Source: Penicillus capitatus (taxonomy: Eukaryota > Chlorophyta). From it: a stretch of 64,000 bases of DNA. Position 1 is the first letter of the stretch. Every line of letters starts with the position of its first letter. The stretch covers positions 1,302,001 through 1,366,000 of the forward strand of contig OZ287696.1 in the NCBI GenBank assembly GCA_965649825.1, given 5' to 3'. The position numbers and the translations under genes were made by a program. Positions 44,321 through 56,351 of this stretch are shown piece after piece. The notes beneath the pieces are model-generated. The model worked only from the letters and a program-made list of their open reading frames with translations. It made no database searches and was not told where the DNA came from.

Positions 44321-44815
44321 ATGAGTATGGCACCGCGTATGGGCAACAGCTTGAAGTATGTCGTCTCCAAAGTCGATCAGTTGGTGAACTGGGCGCGAAA
44401 GGGCTCCATGTGGCCCGTCACGTTTGGCCTGGCGTGCTGCGCCGTCGAAATGATGCAGGCCGGGGCGTCGCGTTACGACTTCGACCGCTTCGGCATTATC
44501 TTCCGCCCGTCGCCGCGTCAGTCCGACGTGATGATCGTCGCCGGGACGCTGACGAACAAAATGGCACCGGCGTTGCGCAAGATCTACGACCAGATGCCAG
44601 ACCCGAAGTGGGTGGTCAGTATGGGAAGCTGTGCGAACGGAGGTGGATACTACCACTACTCCTATGCCGTTGTTCGTGGATGTGATCGCATTGTCCCAGT
44701 GGATGTCTATGTGCCTGGATGCCCTCCCACAGCCGAAGCTTTGCTCTACGGTCTCCTTATGCTGCAGAAAAAAATTGGACGCGGTGAAAGAACCACCGTT
44801 TTCTTTAATAAGTAG
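44321..44815 (+). CDS. mitochondrial complex I PSST subunit (NDUFS7/NuoB)
   Basis: A single exon of 164 residues. It has the cluster N2 ligands: [18 protein letters not shown] and [11 protein letters not shown]. The sequence [16 protein letters not shown] and [15 protein letters not shown] are of the alphaproteobacterial-mitochondrial type rather than plastid NdhK. It carries the terminal iron-sulphur cluster of the hydrophilic arm of NADH:ubiquinone oxidoreductase. The frame has a stop at 44279-44281 just upstream, so the start must be 44321, 44327 or 44336. No mitochondrial presequence is therefore visible, which is unusual for this subunit; a short internal signal or an upstream exon reading through the sirtuin region would be the alternatives. 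Confidence 0.9.
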   Translation: MSMAPRMGNSLKYVVSKVDQLVNWARKGSMWPVTFGLACCAVEMMQAGASRYDFDRFGIIFRPSPRQSDVMIVAGTLTNKMAPALRKIYDQMPDPKWVVSMGSCANGGGYYHYSYAVVRGCDRIVPVDVYVPGCPPTAEALLYGLLMLQKKIGRGERTTVFFNK

Positions 44816-45039
44816 AATGGCTGATTTCTGATGCCTGGACAAAACTGCTTGTCCTTGTCGATGTATTCATGGGTGACATGTCTGTAAACAAAAAGGTGTA
44901 TGTGGGTGCGAGGTTCTGTGCATCGATATGATGTGACGTCTGCGAGGTCCCGCGAAAATGCAAAGCATTGCGCCGCCACGTCGAATCATCTTTCATCCCT
45001 CCTTTCCTTCTCGAGCGCAGACGATTTATCGGCGTCGCG

Positions 45040-45170
45040 ATGAGAGCCAAGGTGAACAGCTCCGTCACAATCTGACGCGGCCCATCATCACCTGTGTCTA
45101 ACAGTGGAAGAAGAAGCGTATGCGTCGTCTTCAGAGAAAACGAAGAAAGATGCGGCAGAGATCCAAATAA
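45040..45170 (+). CDS. RPL41: ribosomal protein eL41
   Basis: A 25-residue ribosomal protein found by eye, too short for ordinary gene calling. Exon 1 (45040-45051) encodes MRAK, a 53-nt intron (GTGAAC..CTAACAG) follows, and exon 2 (45105-45170) encodes WKKKRMRRLQRKRRKMRQRS plus a final Lys. This is the near-universal eL41 sequence, an Arg/Lys-rich single helix bridging the ribosomal subunits. The phase-0 junction after MRAK gives a perfect match to the family. The gene lies between PSST and the 3' end of ClpC, which is convergent and ends 193 bp away. Confidence 0.93.
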
Positions 45171-45362
45171 GCGAACCCTCGTGCCTCTCTGAGGAGACAT
45201 CGATGCTGTGCGTCCAGAAGATACGACACGTGATGATCTTGTAAACGCATGTATCGTCCGTCCGTCCCTTCTTGGGTGTACACACTAAGTGTCTGTCTGT
45301 CTGTCCATGATTGAATACAAAAATTCTTAAATTCGCATAACGGGTCCAAAGCATAACGTTTC

Positions 45363-48300
45363 TCAAGCAATGCCAGTGGCAGTCGTTGGAGGCGATGATG
45401 TCATCTTCTTGTCTCCATTCAACACGGCAATGGAACCGTCGGCATCGACATCGCAGATGATGGAATCGCCTTCGTTGATCTCCCCGGCCAACATCCGTTC
45501 GGCCAAAGAGTCTTCCAGCAGACGCATGATGGCACGGCGCAAGGGACGGGCACCGTAGGCAGGATTGAATCCTTCGTCCACTAATCGATCCTTAAAACGC
45601 TCGGTCACCTCTAACTGAATGCCTTTCTCTTCTGCTCTGCCAAAGACCTCCTTCAGCATGATCGAACAGATCTGCTTGACTTCGGTTTTGGTCAATTGAC
45701 GGAAGACGATGATCTCGTCGACGCGATTGAGGAATTCGGGACGGAAGTACTGTTTGAGCTCTTCGTTCACCAATGTCTTGATGCGGTTGTAGCTGGAGTC
45801 TTCTTCGTTCGTATCGAACTGAAAGCCGATGCGGCCGCCGCCCTTTTCGATGACACTGCTGCCGACATTGCTCGTCATGATGAGCAGCGTGTTTTTGAAA
45901 TCGACGGTGCGGCCTTTGGAATCGGTCAGACGACCGTCCTCCAGAATCTGCAACATCATGTTGAACACATCGGGATGGGCTTTCTCAATTTCGTCGAAAA
46001 GGACGACAGTGTAGGGACGTCGACGCACGGCCTCTGTCAGCTGCCCACCTTCGCTGTAGCCGACGTATCCAGGCGGCGATCCAATGAGTTTAGACACCGT
46101 GTGCCGTTCCATGAACTCAGACATGTCCAATCGCACCATTGCATCTTCGGAGCCAAAGTAGTAGGCGGCTAATGTCTTGGCCAGTTCGGATTTTCCGACG
46201 CCGGTGGGTCCGGAAAAGATGAAGGAGGCTATGGGTCGGCTGGGATTCTTCAATCCCACTCGGGCTCGGCGAATCGCACGAGCAATGGCAGTCACGGCCT
46301 CTTCCTGTCCAATCACACGTTTGTGCAGCACCGATTCCATATTGACCAGACGCTCGGTCTCGTCGCTCGAGACTTTCTCCACCGGAATGCCAGTCCACTG
46401 CGAGACGATGTTGGCAATGTCGGCCTCGTCGACAAGGGGGCCGCCTTCGCCGCCTTCGGCCTCGGCTTCTTCGCCTTCCTTCGATCCTTGAGTGATCTTC
46501 TGGATGCTTGTCTTGAGTTCCATCTCTCGGTCTCTTAGCTGTCCCGCCTTTTCGAAGTCTTGTGCACGGACCGCGCTTTCCTTTTCTTTGAGCAGCGCAC
46601 GCAGTTCTTTGTCCAAATCGCGTGCCTCTTCTGGCAGCTGTGCGTGACGTAGACGGACACGAGATCCTGCTTCATCCATAAGATCGATGGCTTTGTCTGG
46701 CAAGAAACGATCACTGATATACTGAGAGGAATATTTGGCAGCCGCCAGCAACGACTCATCCGTGTACTTCAGTTTGTGATGTGACTCGTATCGTTCTCGG
46801 AGCCCCAAGAGAATCTGATACGTTTCATCGACGCTGGGTTCCAGAACCTTGACCGGCTGAAAACGCCTAGAAGAGCACCTTTAGCGAGAAAGCAGAGGCG
46901 ACACCATACCTTTCGAGGGCTGGATCCTTTTCAATGTGTTTTCTGTACTCGTCCAGTGTGGTGGCACCGATGCATTGCAATTCACCGCGAGCCAGGGCCG
47001 GTTTCAGAATGTTGGCGGCATCAATAGCGCCTTCTGCTGCACCGGCACCAATCAGTGTGTGTACTTCGTCAATCATCTACAAACACACTTTCAGTGATCA
47101 CCTACCCACTCAGCCACAAAATCGTGAGAGGTACCAATATAATCTGGTCATTCTGTTTGATTTCGTCCATTAGTTTCTTGAGGCGTTCTTCAAATTCACC
47201 TCTGTACTTCGTTCCCGCCACCAGCAACCCCATATCCAATGTCACAACCTAATCACTCTTACGTCACATCAAATCGTTGTGCGATCTGACGAGAGCACTT
47301 GTTTTCCTTCAATCGTTTCCGGAACGTCACCTCCGATGATTCTCTGTGCCAGTCCCTCCACCACTGCGGTCTTTCCGACGCCTGGTTCTCCAATGAGACA
47401 TGGATTGTTCTTCGTTCGTCTTCCCAGGATCTGAACGACACGGGCGATCTCGTCTTGTCTTCCCACGACGGGATCCAACTTGCCCTGCCACCAACTCACA
47501 TTCAGCCTCGTCAAATCAAAAGTGTGATGTCCACCTCTTCTGCCTGTTTTGTCAAATTCGTGCCGTACTCTTCGAGTGTGGGCATCTTGTTGGCCCCGCT
47601 CGATCCACCGCCCACTCCCGCTCCGACTGTCTCCTGACTCTCACCCACCATACGAATGACCTGATCCGGCGTTCTCCGATTCCATCGTAACATTCTGTTG
47701 GCATGTTTACCTGACTTCTGACTTTTGCCGGATCCACTTGCAGCGCGTTAAACACTTTGGCGGCCACGCCTTCACTCTCGCGCAGCATTCCAAGAAGTAA
47801 ATGCTCTGTACCGATATAACTGTGCCCTATCAAATCCATGACTTCCATTCGATCCGCCTCGCATTTGATGATGGGTTGTTACCGAGTTGCTTTGCTTCTT
47901 CGAGGGCGAGCTCCAAAACGCGTTTGGCGCGTGGGGTGAAGGGGATCTCGACTGCCACGAATCCACTGCCTTTGCCGATGAGTTTCTGCACTTCGATCCG
48001 CGCATCTTTCAGATTCATCCCGTTTCCTTTCAGAACTTTCGCGGCGATGCCTGTCGATTCGCCAATGAGACCAAGAAGAATCTGCTCCGTTCCGACGAAG
48101 TTGTGGCCCAGTCGACGCGATTCCTCTTGCGCAAGCATCACGACTTTGATGGCCTTCTCCGTAAAACGTTCGAACATCGCTTTCGTCACGAGCCGTACAC
48201 CGCCGCGTGACGGTGAGCTGTAAAGGGGAAAGGACGGCGCGAGTGCATAGATCGAGGCGATCGCATTAACCGAGCCGAGCTGAGGCGAACAAACAAACGA

Positions 48301-48423
48301 GGACGCGAACAGACGCTTGGAGGGGCGGCCTTTGGCCGAAAAGAAGGAACGCGTCAAGCCAAACGGCGGGACGATCTTTGCAGCATAACTGCAACGAAAG
48401 CCACTCGACGTCGCACTGAGCAT
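45363..48423 (-). CDS. CLPC: ClpC-type Hsp100 chaperone, plastid-targeted
   Basis: About eight minus-strand exons. The N-terminus ([16 protein letters not shown]..) is a presumptive transit peptide of about 80 residues before [19 protein letters not shown], where the Clp N-domain repeats begin. AAA domain 1 has GEPGVGKTA and [12 protein letters not shown]-type sequence ([12 protein letters not shown]). The middle domain has the UVR motif ([16 protein letters not shown]). Domain 2 has [22 protein letters not shown] and [10 protein letters not shown]. ClpC unfolds stromal proteins for ClpP and takes part in import at the inner envelope. The UVR motif separates it from ClpB. One intron donor carries ATCACACTTTTGATTTG. 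Nuclear clpC argues against a red-alga-type plastid genome. The start is 43 bp from the divergent HemK gene. Confidence 0.92.
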
Positions 48424-48466
48424 CCTGGAGAAACAACGCACAACGCAGGAGTGCGGTTTACAAACG

Positions 48467-49702
48467 ATGAGTCTGTACTGTCAACGTCCAGTCAACTGGG
48501 GTGACGAGTGCTGAACGCACTGTCGCCATGTGGATGCCACGCGGAATCTCGTTGAAAAGAAGCGTCAGTTGGAGCTGGGTGAAGTGCATGAGATGGAGAG
48601 AATTCTCGACGGATTGTGGGAAAGAACCGGCGACAGTAAAATGGACGCCTTTGTGTGAAAGACCGGCAGATCATATCGTCTCCTCCACGTTAGTGAAGGA
48701 GATCCGGCGCATTCGGGGCGAGAGATTGAAAGACGAGTCCAAGATGTCGGGCATTCCTATGTCAGAGCTCCAGGTGGGCGTTCAGTGCGCAATGAGTGTC
48801 TCCTCTTTCTTTTAAATGGCAATAGATCGAGTGGCGATGGTTGTTGGAAGATGCCATCGAGGTGTGCGCGTACTTACTGGTTACGTCCCATCTCTCCCTT
48901 CACATCTCTCGTGCATTCTATCCAGGGTACAGAGATCGAAGACGGGGACGAAATGTGTCGTTTGAGATTGAGTCTAGAAGAGATGGAAGCGATGTGGAAG
49001 AGGCGATTGGAGGATCGTGTTCCTATTCAGTATCTGACAAATACAGTACATTGGCGAGATGTCGTCTTGGCAGTGGGGCCTGGCATCCTCATTCCGCGTC
49101 CAGAAACGGAGAAGCTCATCGATCTGGCTGAGATCGAAATACAGAAAAATGCTCAGCTCCTTCATGCGCCTTGGGCAGATCTGGGAACGGGCTCGGGAGC
49201 CATTGCCATCTGTCTGGCTCGGTTGTTTCAGAAACGAGGAAGTCGAAGTGTGATCCATGCCATCGACCTGAGGCCCGAATGCATCGAATGCGCCCGACGA
49301 AACGCGGAGAGACTACAGGTCTTGTCGCAGATCAGGCTGGCGAAGGGAGACTGGTTTGAGCCGCTGAGGAAGTGGAAAGGTCGAATGGGTGGCCTTGTCA
49401 GCAACCCACCATACATTCCCTCCACCGACTTACCAGAGCTGCAGCCTGAAGTTGGATGGCATGAACCAACCATCGCTCTGGACGGCGGGCCCGATGGGAG
49501 TGAAGCGCTGAGAAGACTCGTCGGCGAAGCTGCCGGATTTCTTATGGCCGGAGGGGTGCTTCTGATGGAGACGAACGGAAAAGACCAATCATCTGCTGCG
49601 GCAGAAGGACTGACATCGGGTTCTCCATCGGGATTTAGAGATGTAGAGATCCATCGTGACCTGTCTGGCGTCGAAAGATTCGTGTCCGCAGTCAGATGCT
49701 GA
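48467..49702 (+). CDS. HemK/PrmC-type glutamine methyltransferase
   Basis: Five exons are inferred: 48467-48490, 48560-48652, 48699-48773, 48826-48861 and 48926-49702. The catalytic part has [10 protein letters not shown]-type [12 protein letters not shown], the SAM motif [14 protein letters not shown], and SNPPYIP with the NPPY signature of N5-glutamine methyltransferases that modify release factors. A helical N-terminal domain ([11 protein letters not shown] and [19 protein letters not shown]) matches the plant organellar HemK type. The first two exon joins are less certain because a competing frame from 48528 also reads through. It probably modifies an organellar release factor. No clear transit peptide was found with this start. 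Confidence 0.82.
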
Positions 49703-49899
49703 GGTTTCTCGTATGCGGTTGTGATCGTCCGTCTATCTGTCTTCTCATTCAAGCCGAGGAGTGTTTGACAGGAAATCGCCAGCAATGTGGACCCTTGAAC
49801 CTCGCACTCCGATTGCAGACGGAAACCTTTCGATCGACGCTCACGCTTCGAGAGATCAGAGCAGAACAAAACTGGTCTCAAAAAGAGGTCTTCCAGGTC

Positions 49900-51152
49900 T
49901 CACATTCTGAGTCCACGCACGGAGAAACCGCCGTCGATGTACAGGGTCTGTCCTGTCATGAAAGAAGCTCCGGGTCCGCTGACGAACAACACAGGGCCTA
50001 GAAGCATAGACGACTCTTCCGCTGAGAAACACCCCGAATGCCGAATTGTGACTTGCTATCTCCTCTGGTTTTCCCATCCTCTTCATCGGCGTCTCCCGCA
50101 GCAAATCATCCACGAAACCTTCCTGTCTCTTCAGCTACCGTCCACGAACGCACGCACGCGGTCAGGGAGAAGAACGATGCAGAGTCTGGAATAGAGGTAC
50201 TGTAGCTAGAAGAGACGTATCGATGAAGCCAGGGGCGATGCAGTTCACTCGAATGCCGTCCAATGCCCACTAGCACGCCAGGTTCTTCGCCAGCTGATTC
50301 AGGGATGCCTTGGTCATAGCATAGACGCAACCTCGATGCGAAAGAGAACTCATTGGCAGATGCCATAAACGAAGGAGATACCAGAATACAAAGCTCTTGT
50401 TGCGGCGACAGATCCAATCAGCACCACGCTCGAAGGTCGACCCGCACACAACATGGAATGGCACATCTGCGTGCACTCCGTTAGTGTCTCGCATGCCGCT
50501 ACGTCGATCTGGAAACTCGAGATATATCGTAACAGGAACGGAGGTTGGCGTTCATAACGTAATCGTAGTCCTGAAAACCAATAAGCATCTGTGGCAGAGT
50601 ATAAACGACCTGAGCTGTCGCACCGTTTCTTCGTACTCTATTGCCCTCTTACGTACGTTCAACCCGGCATTGTTCACTGAAGCAGTGTCATGTGCGAAGG
50701 CAGAGATAGATGCATCTTACCGAGCGCATTCAGCTTGCCATCGAAGCTCTTCTCTATCTAAGCATCACGGAAGAAGGGAGCATTCGTCCAAGGGAATCCA
50801 TTCACGGCGTCTAAGCGCACCTTCTGGATCATCGCCTGCAGATCTTCCTTGTTGCCGACGTCGCAGACACATCCCTTGATGAGTAGAGAACAGATGTAGA
50901 GAGACGCCACAGATTCCTTTTGGGTCAACCTGGACGTCGTATCCACTCTCCTTCCACTCTGCCAACGTCTCGTCCAGCTCTTGCTCTTTTCGCGAGCAGG
51001 TGAAAACCTGACAGTTGAATGGAAGAAGATTTGGGCGTGATCGCGAGACACACCTGCGCTCCTTCGGCAGCGAACGCTTCGACAATCGCCTTGCCGATGC
51101 CCCTGGTGCCTCCCGTGACCAGACAGGTTTTCCCTTTCCAGTGCGACGTCAT
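49900..51152 (-). CDS. tropinone-reductase-like short-chain dehydrogenase
   Basis: Several minus-strand exons. The N-terminal exon has CLVTGGTRGIGKAIVEAFA, the TGxxxGxG cofactor motif. Next come VFTCSRKEQELDETLAEWK, CDVGNKEDLQ, the catalytic YAMTKASLNQLAKNLAC (YxxxK), a proline-rich APGF-type segment, and near the end KRMGKPEEI and TGQTLYIDGG. This order is that of the plant and algal tropinone-reductase-like SDR group, NADPH-dependent oxidoreductases whose real substrates are usually unknown. The start was set at MTSHWKGK; an upstream Met at 51236 is possible. Exact exon ends between 50300 and 50750 were not all resolved. Confidence 0.8.
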
Positions 51153-51472
51153 CTCAGGGCGATGTCGAGCAACGGCTGCGAGTTCGGCAACTCTGTCTCT
51201 CTCGTGAGAAGAGTACTCGGTGTACCGAAGTTTCAAGACAAGACACAGAAGGTAGATCGAAGCAATACGAACGCGGTGTACGACTCACAGTGTACGTACG
51301 GGTCCTATCCGTCACAGCCAGTTTTTAAGGATCTCGTGACCCTTAGTTCTGTTTGCGCGAACGATCGCCGACTATTCGATTCTTGGCCATCCTTCGTCTG
51401 ACCTGATACTCATTGCATAGTGCAAAGCGCTTCAATGCTTCTGGAAGGACGGCGCGACGAAATTTTTTCTTC

Positions 51473-51915
51473 CTAAATTTCGGATGATGAGACTCTGATA
51501 TGCATCGTGGATCCGCAGAAGGGGAAGAAGAGAGAGGTTCTGTCGATCGTTATGACCGGCCATTCGTTACACTGAGCTTTTTGCGGCTTAGATTTGTTTC
51601 CCCTCAGATAAAGCGAGTATCGTGCGCCGCCTAGCTCGTGCTCGTTGACTACGGAAGCAATCTTAAATCTCAATAATGGCTTTTGGTTTCTCCGTCAACC
51701 GTCGTCGGCCTCAGAGCTGCGCAAGAGTTTTTCTTGGGAATGATGTTGTGCGTGACGTAAAGCTCAAGCGGCGCCATCCCTTGGCTTTTCAACCAACCGT
51801 CATCGTCTATAGCCTCAAAGTCATTTATGCATTCTGATGAAGATGATACGGAGCGCATTACGTAAACCTCAGGTAACCACATCGTGCGCTCTCTGTACTC
51901 GATGAAAAGCGACAA
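51473..51915 (-). CDS. hypothetical small protein
   Basis: Two minus-strand frames look coding. One at 51670-51900 contains SSSECINDFEAIDDDGWL and APLELYVTHNIIPKKN; the next at 51473-51670 contains VVNEHELGGARYSLYLRG and NEWPVITIDRTSLFFPF. They overlap closely and differ in frame, so a short intron or a frameshift near 51670 joins them. A start at MWLPEVYV (about 51882) is possible. No family is recognised. It is divergent from the NADPH oxidase gene. Confidence 0.35.
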
Positions 51916-52104
51916 TTGCGACTTCGTGTTAGAAGCAACCTGTCAGACGGTACCCCGATCACATCGAGAGCCGTCGCTGATTGATTCTCCCTTTCTGTTC
52001 CCTTATACAACGAGACAAGATCGTCGGTTGCTGAACGCGTTGCGACAGGTTCACGGTTCTCATGTCCCAGGGGCATAGAACGCATTTTTGCCGCTTACTT
52101 AGGT

Positions 52105-54790
52105 TTGCCAATGGCAACGACCACAGAAGTGCGACGGCCGAGGCGTTCCTTGGACAATTCGGTTTGCTATATCTCACAGTTCAAGGAAGGGACAAATGGG
52201 AAAAGCGCCATGAATTTGCCCGAATTTGTTCGCGCGATGGGATTCAGAAGCGAAATTTTCGCGCGAAGACTCTTCGAATCGATCGACGCCGATGATTCTG
52301 GCGACATTACTTTGGAAGAGTTCATCTCGGGTCTACAGAAGCTACGGGCCACAGACGTCAGCGAACGCGTTCGTTTTATATTCGGCATTTTTGATCTGGA
52401 CGGCGATGGCTCCCTCAGCGGAGAAGAATTGCGAATCATCCTCGAGGCAAGTATGGAAGAAGAGGGTGGCGTGCTCACCGAAGAAGAAAGCTCGAGTTTG
52501 GTGAGTTCTCTCTTGCATCTGTTTGGCGCAGACGAGAAATCGCACATTAGCTACGCAGAGTTTGAAAATGTGATCACAACGTACCCAGACTTGCTCAATG
52601 GCCTGACGTTAGGGCGATTTGGCATGCGAACGACGCCTCCCACCGTTCGAGTCGCCAAGAAGAGTTTTAGATATGCGCGCAAGGCGCTTTCCTGGATCGT
52701 CAATAATCCACAGTGCCTTTTCACATACGGCATCGTCATTCTGTTGCTTCTGGCGAGTTTTCTGTGGAAGTTCATGGACTACGCAGGCGATTGCGACGGT
52801 GCGGATATGGAGATGGAAGATCCTGTTACAGGGTATTCGCGACAAGACATCATGGAACTTTCAAAGAACAACGGCGACATGGATATGCGTTCAGAAGACA
52901 TGCACTACATGGTTTTCAGCAAAGCGATGGCAGTGGCTGATCCGATCGAGTGCACAAATGCTCGGTTGCGCAAACTCCTCGGATGGACGCTGCCTGTTGC
53001 AAAGGGATGCGCTCAAGCCATGAAAGTGACTTTTACACTTATCCTTCTGCCCGTATCGAGAAATCTGATGACCACACTCAGAGACACCATCCTCAGACGC
53101 TTCTTCCGCTTCGACAGGGCAATTGAATTCCACAGGTGAGGACAGTCATCTCCGTTACTGCGCGAAATGCGAAACCGATGCCGCTGTTTGCGTTTGAAGA
53201 TTCCTCGGAAAGGTTGGATTCTTATTGGCATGGACGCACACCATCTGTCACATCATCGTCGCTATGAACCTTCAAGATCCAAATCGTTACCATTACTGGT
53301 CCTGGGCCTTTCCTGAAGACCGAACGCCGAGCGACATGCGCGGCATTCAGCGAGATACTGACGGACATCCGATGCATGACGAAGACGGTCGTCTGATGTA
53401 CAACAACGCAAGCAGTGAACATGGCATGCCCCAGATGCTCTACAACGATCACCCACAGCCGACACTCACAGACATTGTCACATCTGGTGTCGTGGTGACA
53501 GGCATCTTTCTGATATCCATCTACAGTTTTGCAGCTCTCTTCGCATTCGACTATCCAAAGAAGCTATCCATGTTCAAGAGAAGGGAGAACGACGAGGCAA
53601 AGCGTTGGAGACAATGGGTCGTTGCGATCGGTCACTGGTTGAACGGATTCAACAACTTCTGGTACTCGCACCATCTGTTCAGCATCTTCTACGTCGTCCT
53701 TCTCCTTCATCCGATGCCGAGTCTCCCGGACGGGACCAGCGATTCGGGCGGAAGTGATTCTTGGATGTGGGTCGGGATACCTGTGCTGATCTACGTGACG
53801 GAACGCATCGTACGAGTCAAGCGCAGCACGAGCAATACAAGAGTCGTCGGCGCAGATCTGCTCGATGGAGACGTCGTGGGTCTTCGCCTTCTCCGTCCAC
53901 GTGGATTCAGGTACACCCCGGGTCAGTACGTTTTCATCCGTTGTCCTCAGATTTCTCTCTTGGAGTGGCATCCATTCACATTGACCTCCTGTCCCGGAGA
54001 CTCTTACCTCGGCGTCCATGTCCGCAAGGCTGGTGACTGGACTGCTGCTTTGCATCAATTGGTCGAAGAACATGTGCAGGAGAAGAAGGAATCCACCTCG
54101 ACTGATGACACGATTGTCTCCGTGGGCTCAAAGCACCGCATCAAGCCGGTGCTCGGCGATGAGTTTGATGTCACCGATCGTTTCAACTTCACCATCTCCG
54201 TGGATGGCCCCTTCGGCGCCCCGGCTCAGAACTATTCAGATTACAAGGTCATCGTGCTCATTGGCGCTGGAATCGGAGTGACGCCTTTTGCATCCGTCCT
54301 CACACACTTGCTGGATGCGCTCAAGCAATGCTCCTGCCCGAGATGCGGCTACTGCAATCCGCATTTCATGCGCACACGTGTGAAGAAGGTTTACTTCTAC
54401 TGGACCGTGCGATCGCGTTCCGAGGCGTCGTGGTTTAAGCATCTCCTCGAGGCCATCTCGCAGCGTGACGAGGATGGTCTGCTAGACATACAGGTCAACA
54501 TTACTGGCATCAAACGGGCCAATGATCTCAGGACGATGATGCTCAGTATCGCACAGTTCGAATCCGGGGAGCCTTCGATGTCCGATGTCCATTCCCGCAC
54601 CGTCACGCGTTTCGGACGCATCAATTGGAATGACGTTTTTGAGAAAGTCAAGATCGACTTCCCAAGCGAATCAAGTGTGGGCGTTTTTTACTGCGGCCCC
54701 AACACCATTGCAAAGATCCTTGACAAAATGTGCCGCCAAAACAGCAAAGGACCCACAAAGTTTTCCTTTATGAAAGAATCTTTCGGTTAG
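52105..54790 (+). CDS. EF-hand NADPH oxidase (NOX/RBOH type)
   Basis: Two exons, 52105-53135 and 53200-54790 (64-nt intron), give about 873 residues. The N-terminal cytosolic part has two canonical EF-hands (DADDSGDITLEE and DLDGDGSLSGEE). Six or so membrane helices follow, with paired haem His residues in HTICHIIV and YSHHLFSIFYVVLLLHP. The C-terminal dehydrogenase has HPFTLTS (FAD), GAGIGVTPFASVL (NADPH) and FYCGPNTI. It transfers electrons from NADPH across the membrane to oxygen, making superoxide, and calcium is expected to activate it. A Cys pair CPRCGYC lies in the NADPH-binding domain. It resembles algal and plant RBOH-like enzymes. Confidence 0.93.
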
Positions 54791-55579
54791 GAATTTTTTC
54801 CGATATCAACATTGGGATACTTGGCGGGAATCGTCTCAGTATTTGTGACTTGGGTGTTTTGCGTGGTTTGACTGCTCTGCTGTTGTTTGTTTGACGTATT
54901 CAGGAATCATGACAGAAGTGATGAATGGGCCTATCTTTATCTTTTTTGTAGAGATTCTTTTGGCACCAAATTTTCTCAGGGATTCTTTCTTTCTGGAAAG
55001 AACAGGAGATGCCTGCCTGATTACTAGAAGCGTAACGGCACGGGGCTTTGGTATTGATGTTTTCATACACAAAATTGCTGAAGGGAGTGAGGGCTGGCAT
55101 CTATGCTTCGCATTGTACGGGGTACTCAGGGAGGGAACAGCGTCGCTGTCTGTGACGCAGGTACTTATTTTGTGCGCTCCACCTTCGACGTCTTTTCGTC
55201 GAGCTGGAGGGGAATCAAAAAGGATCGAAGAAGAGACACTTCTTTGTCTGTTTGTATTGGTCTAGATTTTCCATACTAGACTATCCTAGCGATTCTTTCT
55301 GAGAAAACGAAAGAACACTCGATTGCTAGGTGCGTTTTCGTCTGGGGGTGTTATACTGGTTTTTCGTATTTACAAGCGTGAAGTATTGAGGAGCATTTGC
55401 TCTCTATATGGTCTATTCTTTCAACAGATTGCCACAAGCAAGTGGACGGACACCTCTTGATTCAGGGTTGTGATTAGAGATGTAATGATGTGACCTGCGG
55501 AAGTCGTGTGCCGAGTTGTATGACTCTCTGTTTAAGATCCACACGCTGCTGGAGTTGAATGATAACAGCCAAAGAATAG
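54791..55579. other. intergenic stretch, no supported gene
   Basis: About 790 bp, AT-richer than its surroundings. A plus-strand frame at 54891-55265 and an overlapping minus-strand frame lack motifs and splice partners. Nothing is called. Confidence 0.45.
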
Positions 55580-56351
55580 ATGGCGACGCCTCGTGTGACT
55601 TTGCTTTCTGGTCATCACATGTTTTATCAACCTGGGACGTCGCAGGTGTACGAGGACAAACAGCCGCGTCTTTGGACGAAGACCAAGAAAACGGAATCCG
55701 TCAAAGGGATCAACTCTGGCATGCACGAACTGTTCTGTGCAGGAATCGATGCCACCAGCCATGACTGTGAAGATTCGGAGGCGTGTAGCATTAAGCGATG
55801 GCGAACGCACTAGCAAAGAAGACGCGTCGTCCGACCTTGCTTCTCTGTCGATGTCCTGTCAGTCCTGTCAATCTCGAGCGATGGTAGTGTGATGCATATG
55901 CAGCAGCAGCTCTTTTACGCGACGGAGCTGGCAAAGCTTCTCTTGTCGAAGAAGATGAACGTAGCTGTCAGTGACTAAGGACCCTCTCCGAATGTAATAT
56001 GTTGATGCAAAAACGAACACTCTTTGACCGGCCAGGAGAGTCCGCTGAGGGAGGAAGAGTGGATAATCGTGTACGGGGAAGTGTTCGGCGAGGCTGCCAC
56101 GCACCAGTCCGAAGGCCCACACTTGCAATCGTCGTTACACGCTATCGGTGTTCCATTATCGAAAGGCAGAATTATCTACCGCTCTCCAGAGACGCCTATT
56201 GTCAGCTTGAACCGATCGGGATCTTGTACTGCATGGACTCCTTCTGAATCTGCTGACAGCTCTTCTCCACCAAATCGAGCAGCTTGGAGATGTTCTCTGC
56301 CCAACTGTTCAAAATGGCGTCCGATTCAAGGGCACTTCCGAAGACAATGAT
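55580..56351 (+). CDS. unrecognised gene overlapping the Rpn5 3' end
   Basis: Plus-strand exons with coding character: 55580-55780 ([30 protein letters not shown]), then about 55830-55965 ([20 protein letters not shown]), joined through a GTAGCT..CCAG intron to about 56031-56351 ([32 protein letters not shown]). The YGEVFG segment is reminiscent of nucleotidyltransferase/RNA-ligase families, but this is a weak resemblance. The frame runs beyond 56202, where the Rpn5 gene on the other strand ends, so the two genes would overlap at their 3' ends by up to 150 bp unless an intron or stop was missed. Confidence 0.4.

Noticed and set aside
44119-44685. plus-strand frame spanning the sirtuin and PSST starts
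   Set aside because: It reads antisense to the sirtuin and out of frame through PSST; both genes have strong motifs in their own frames.
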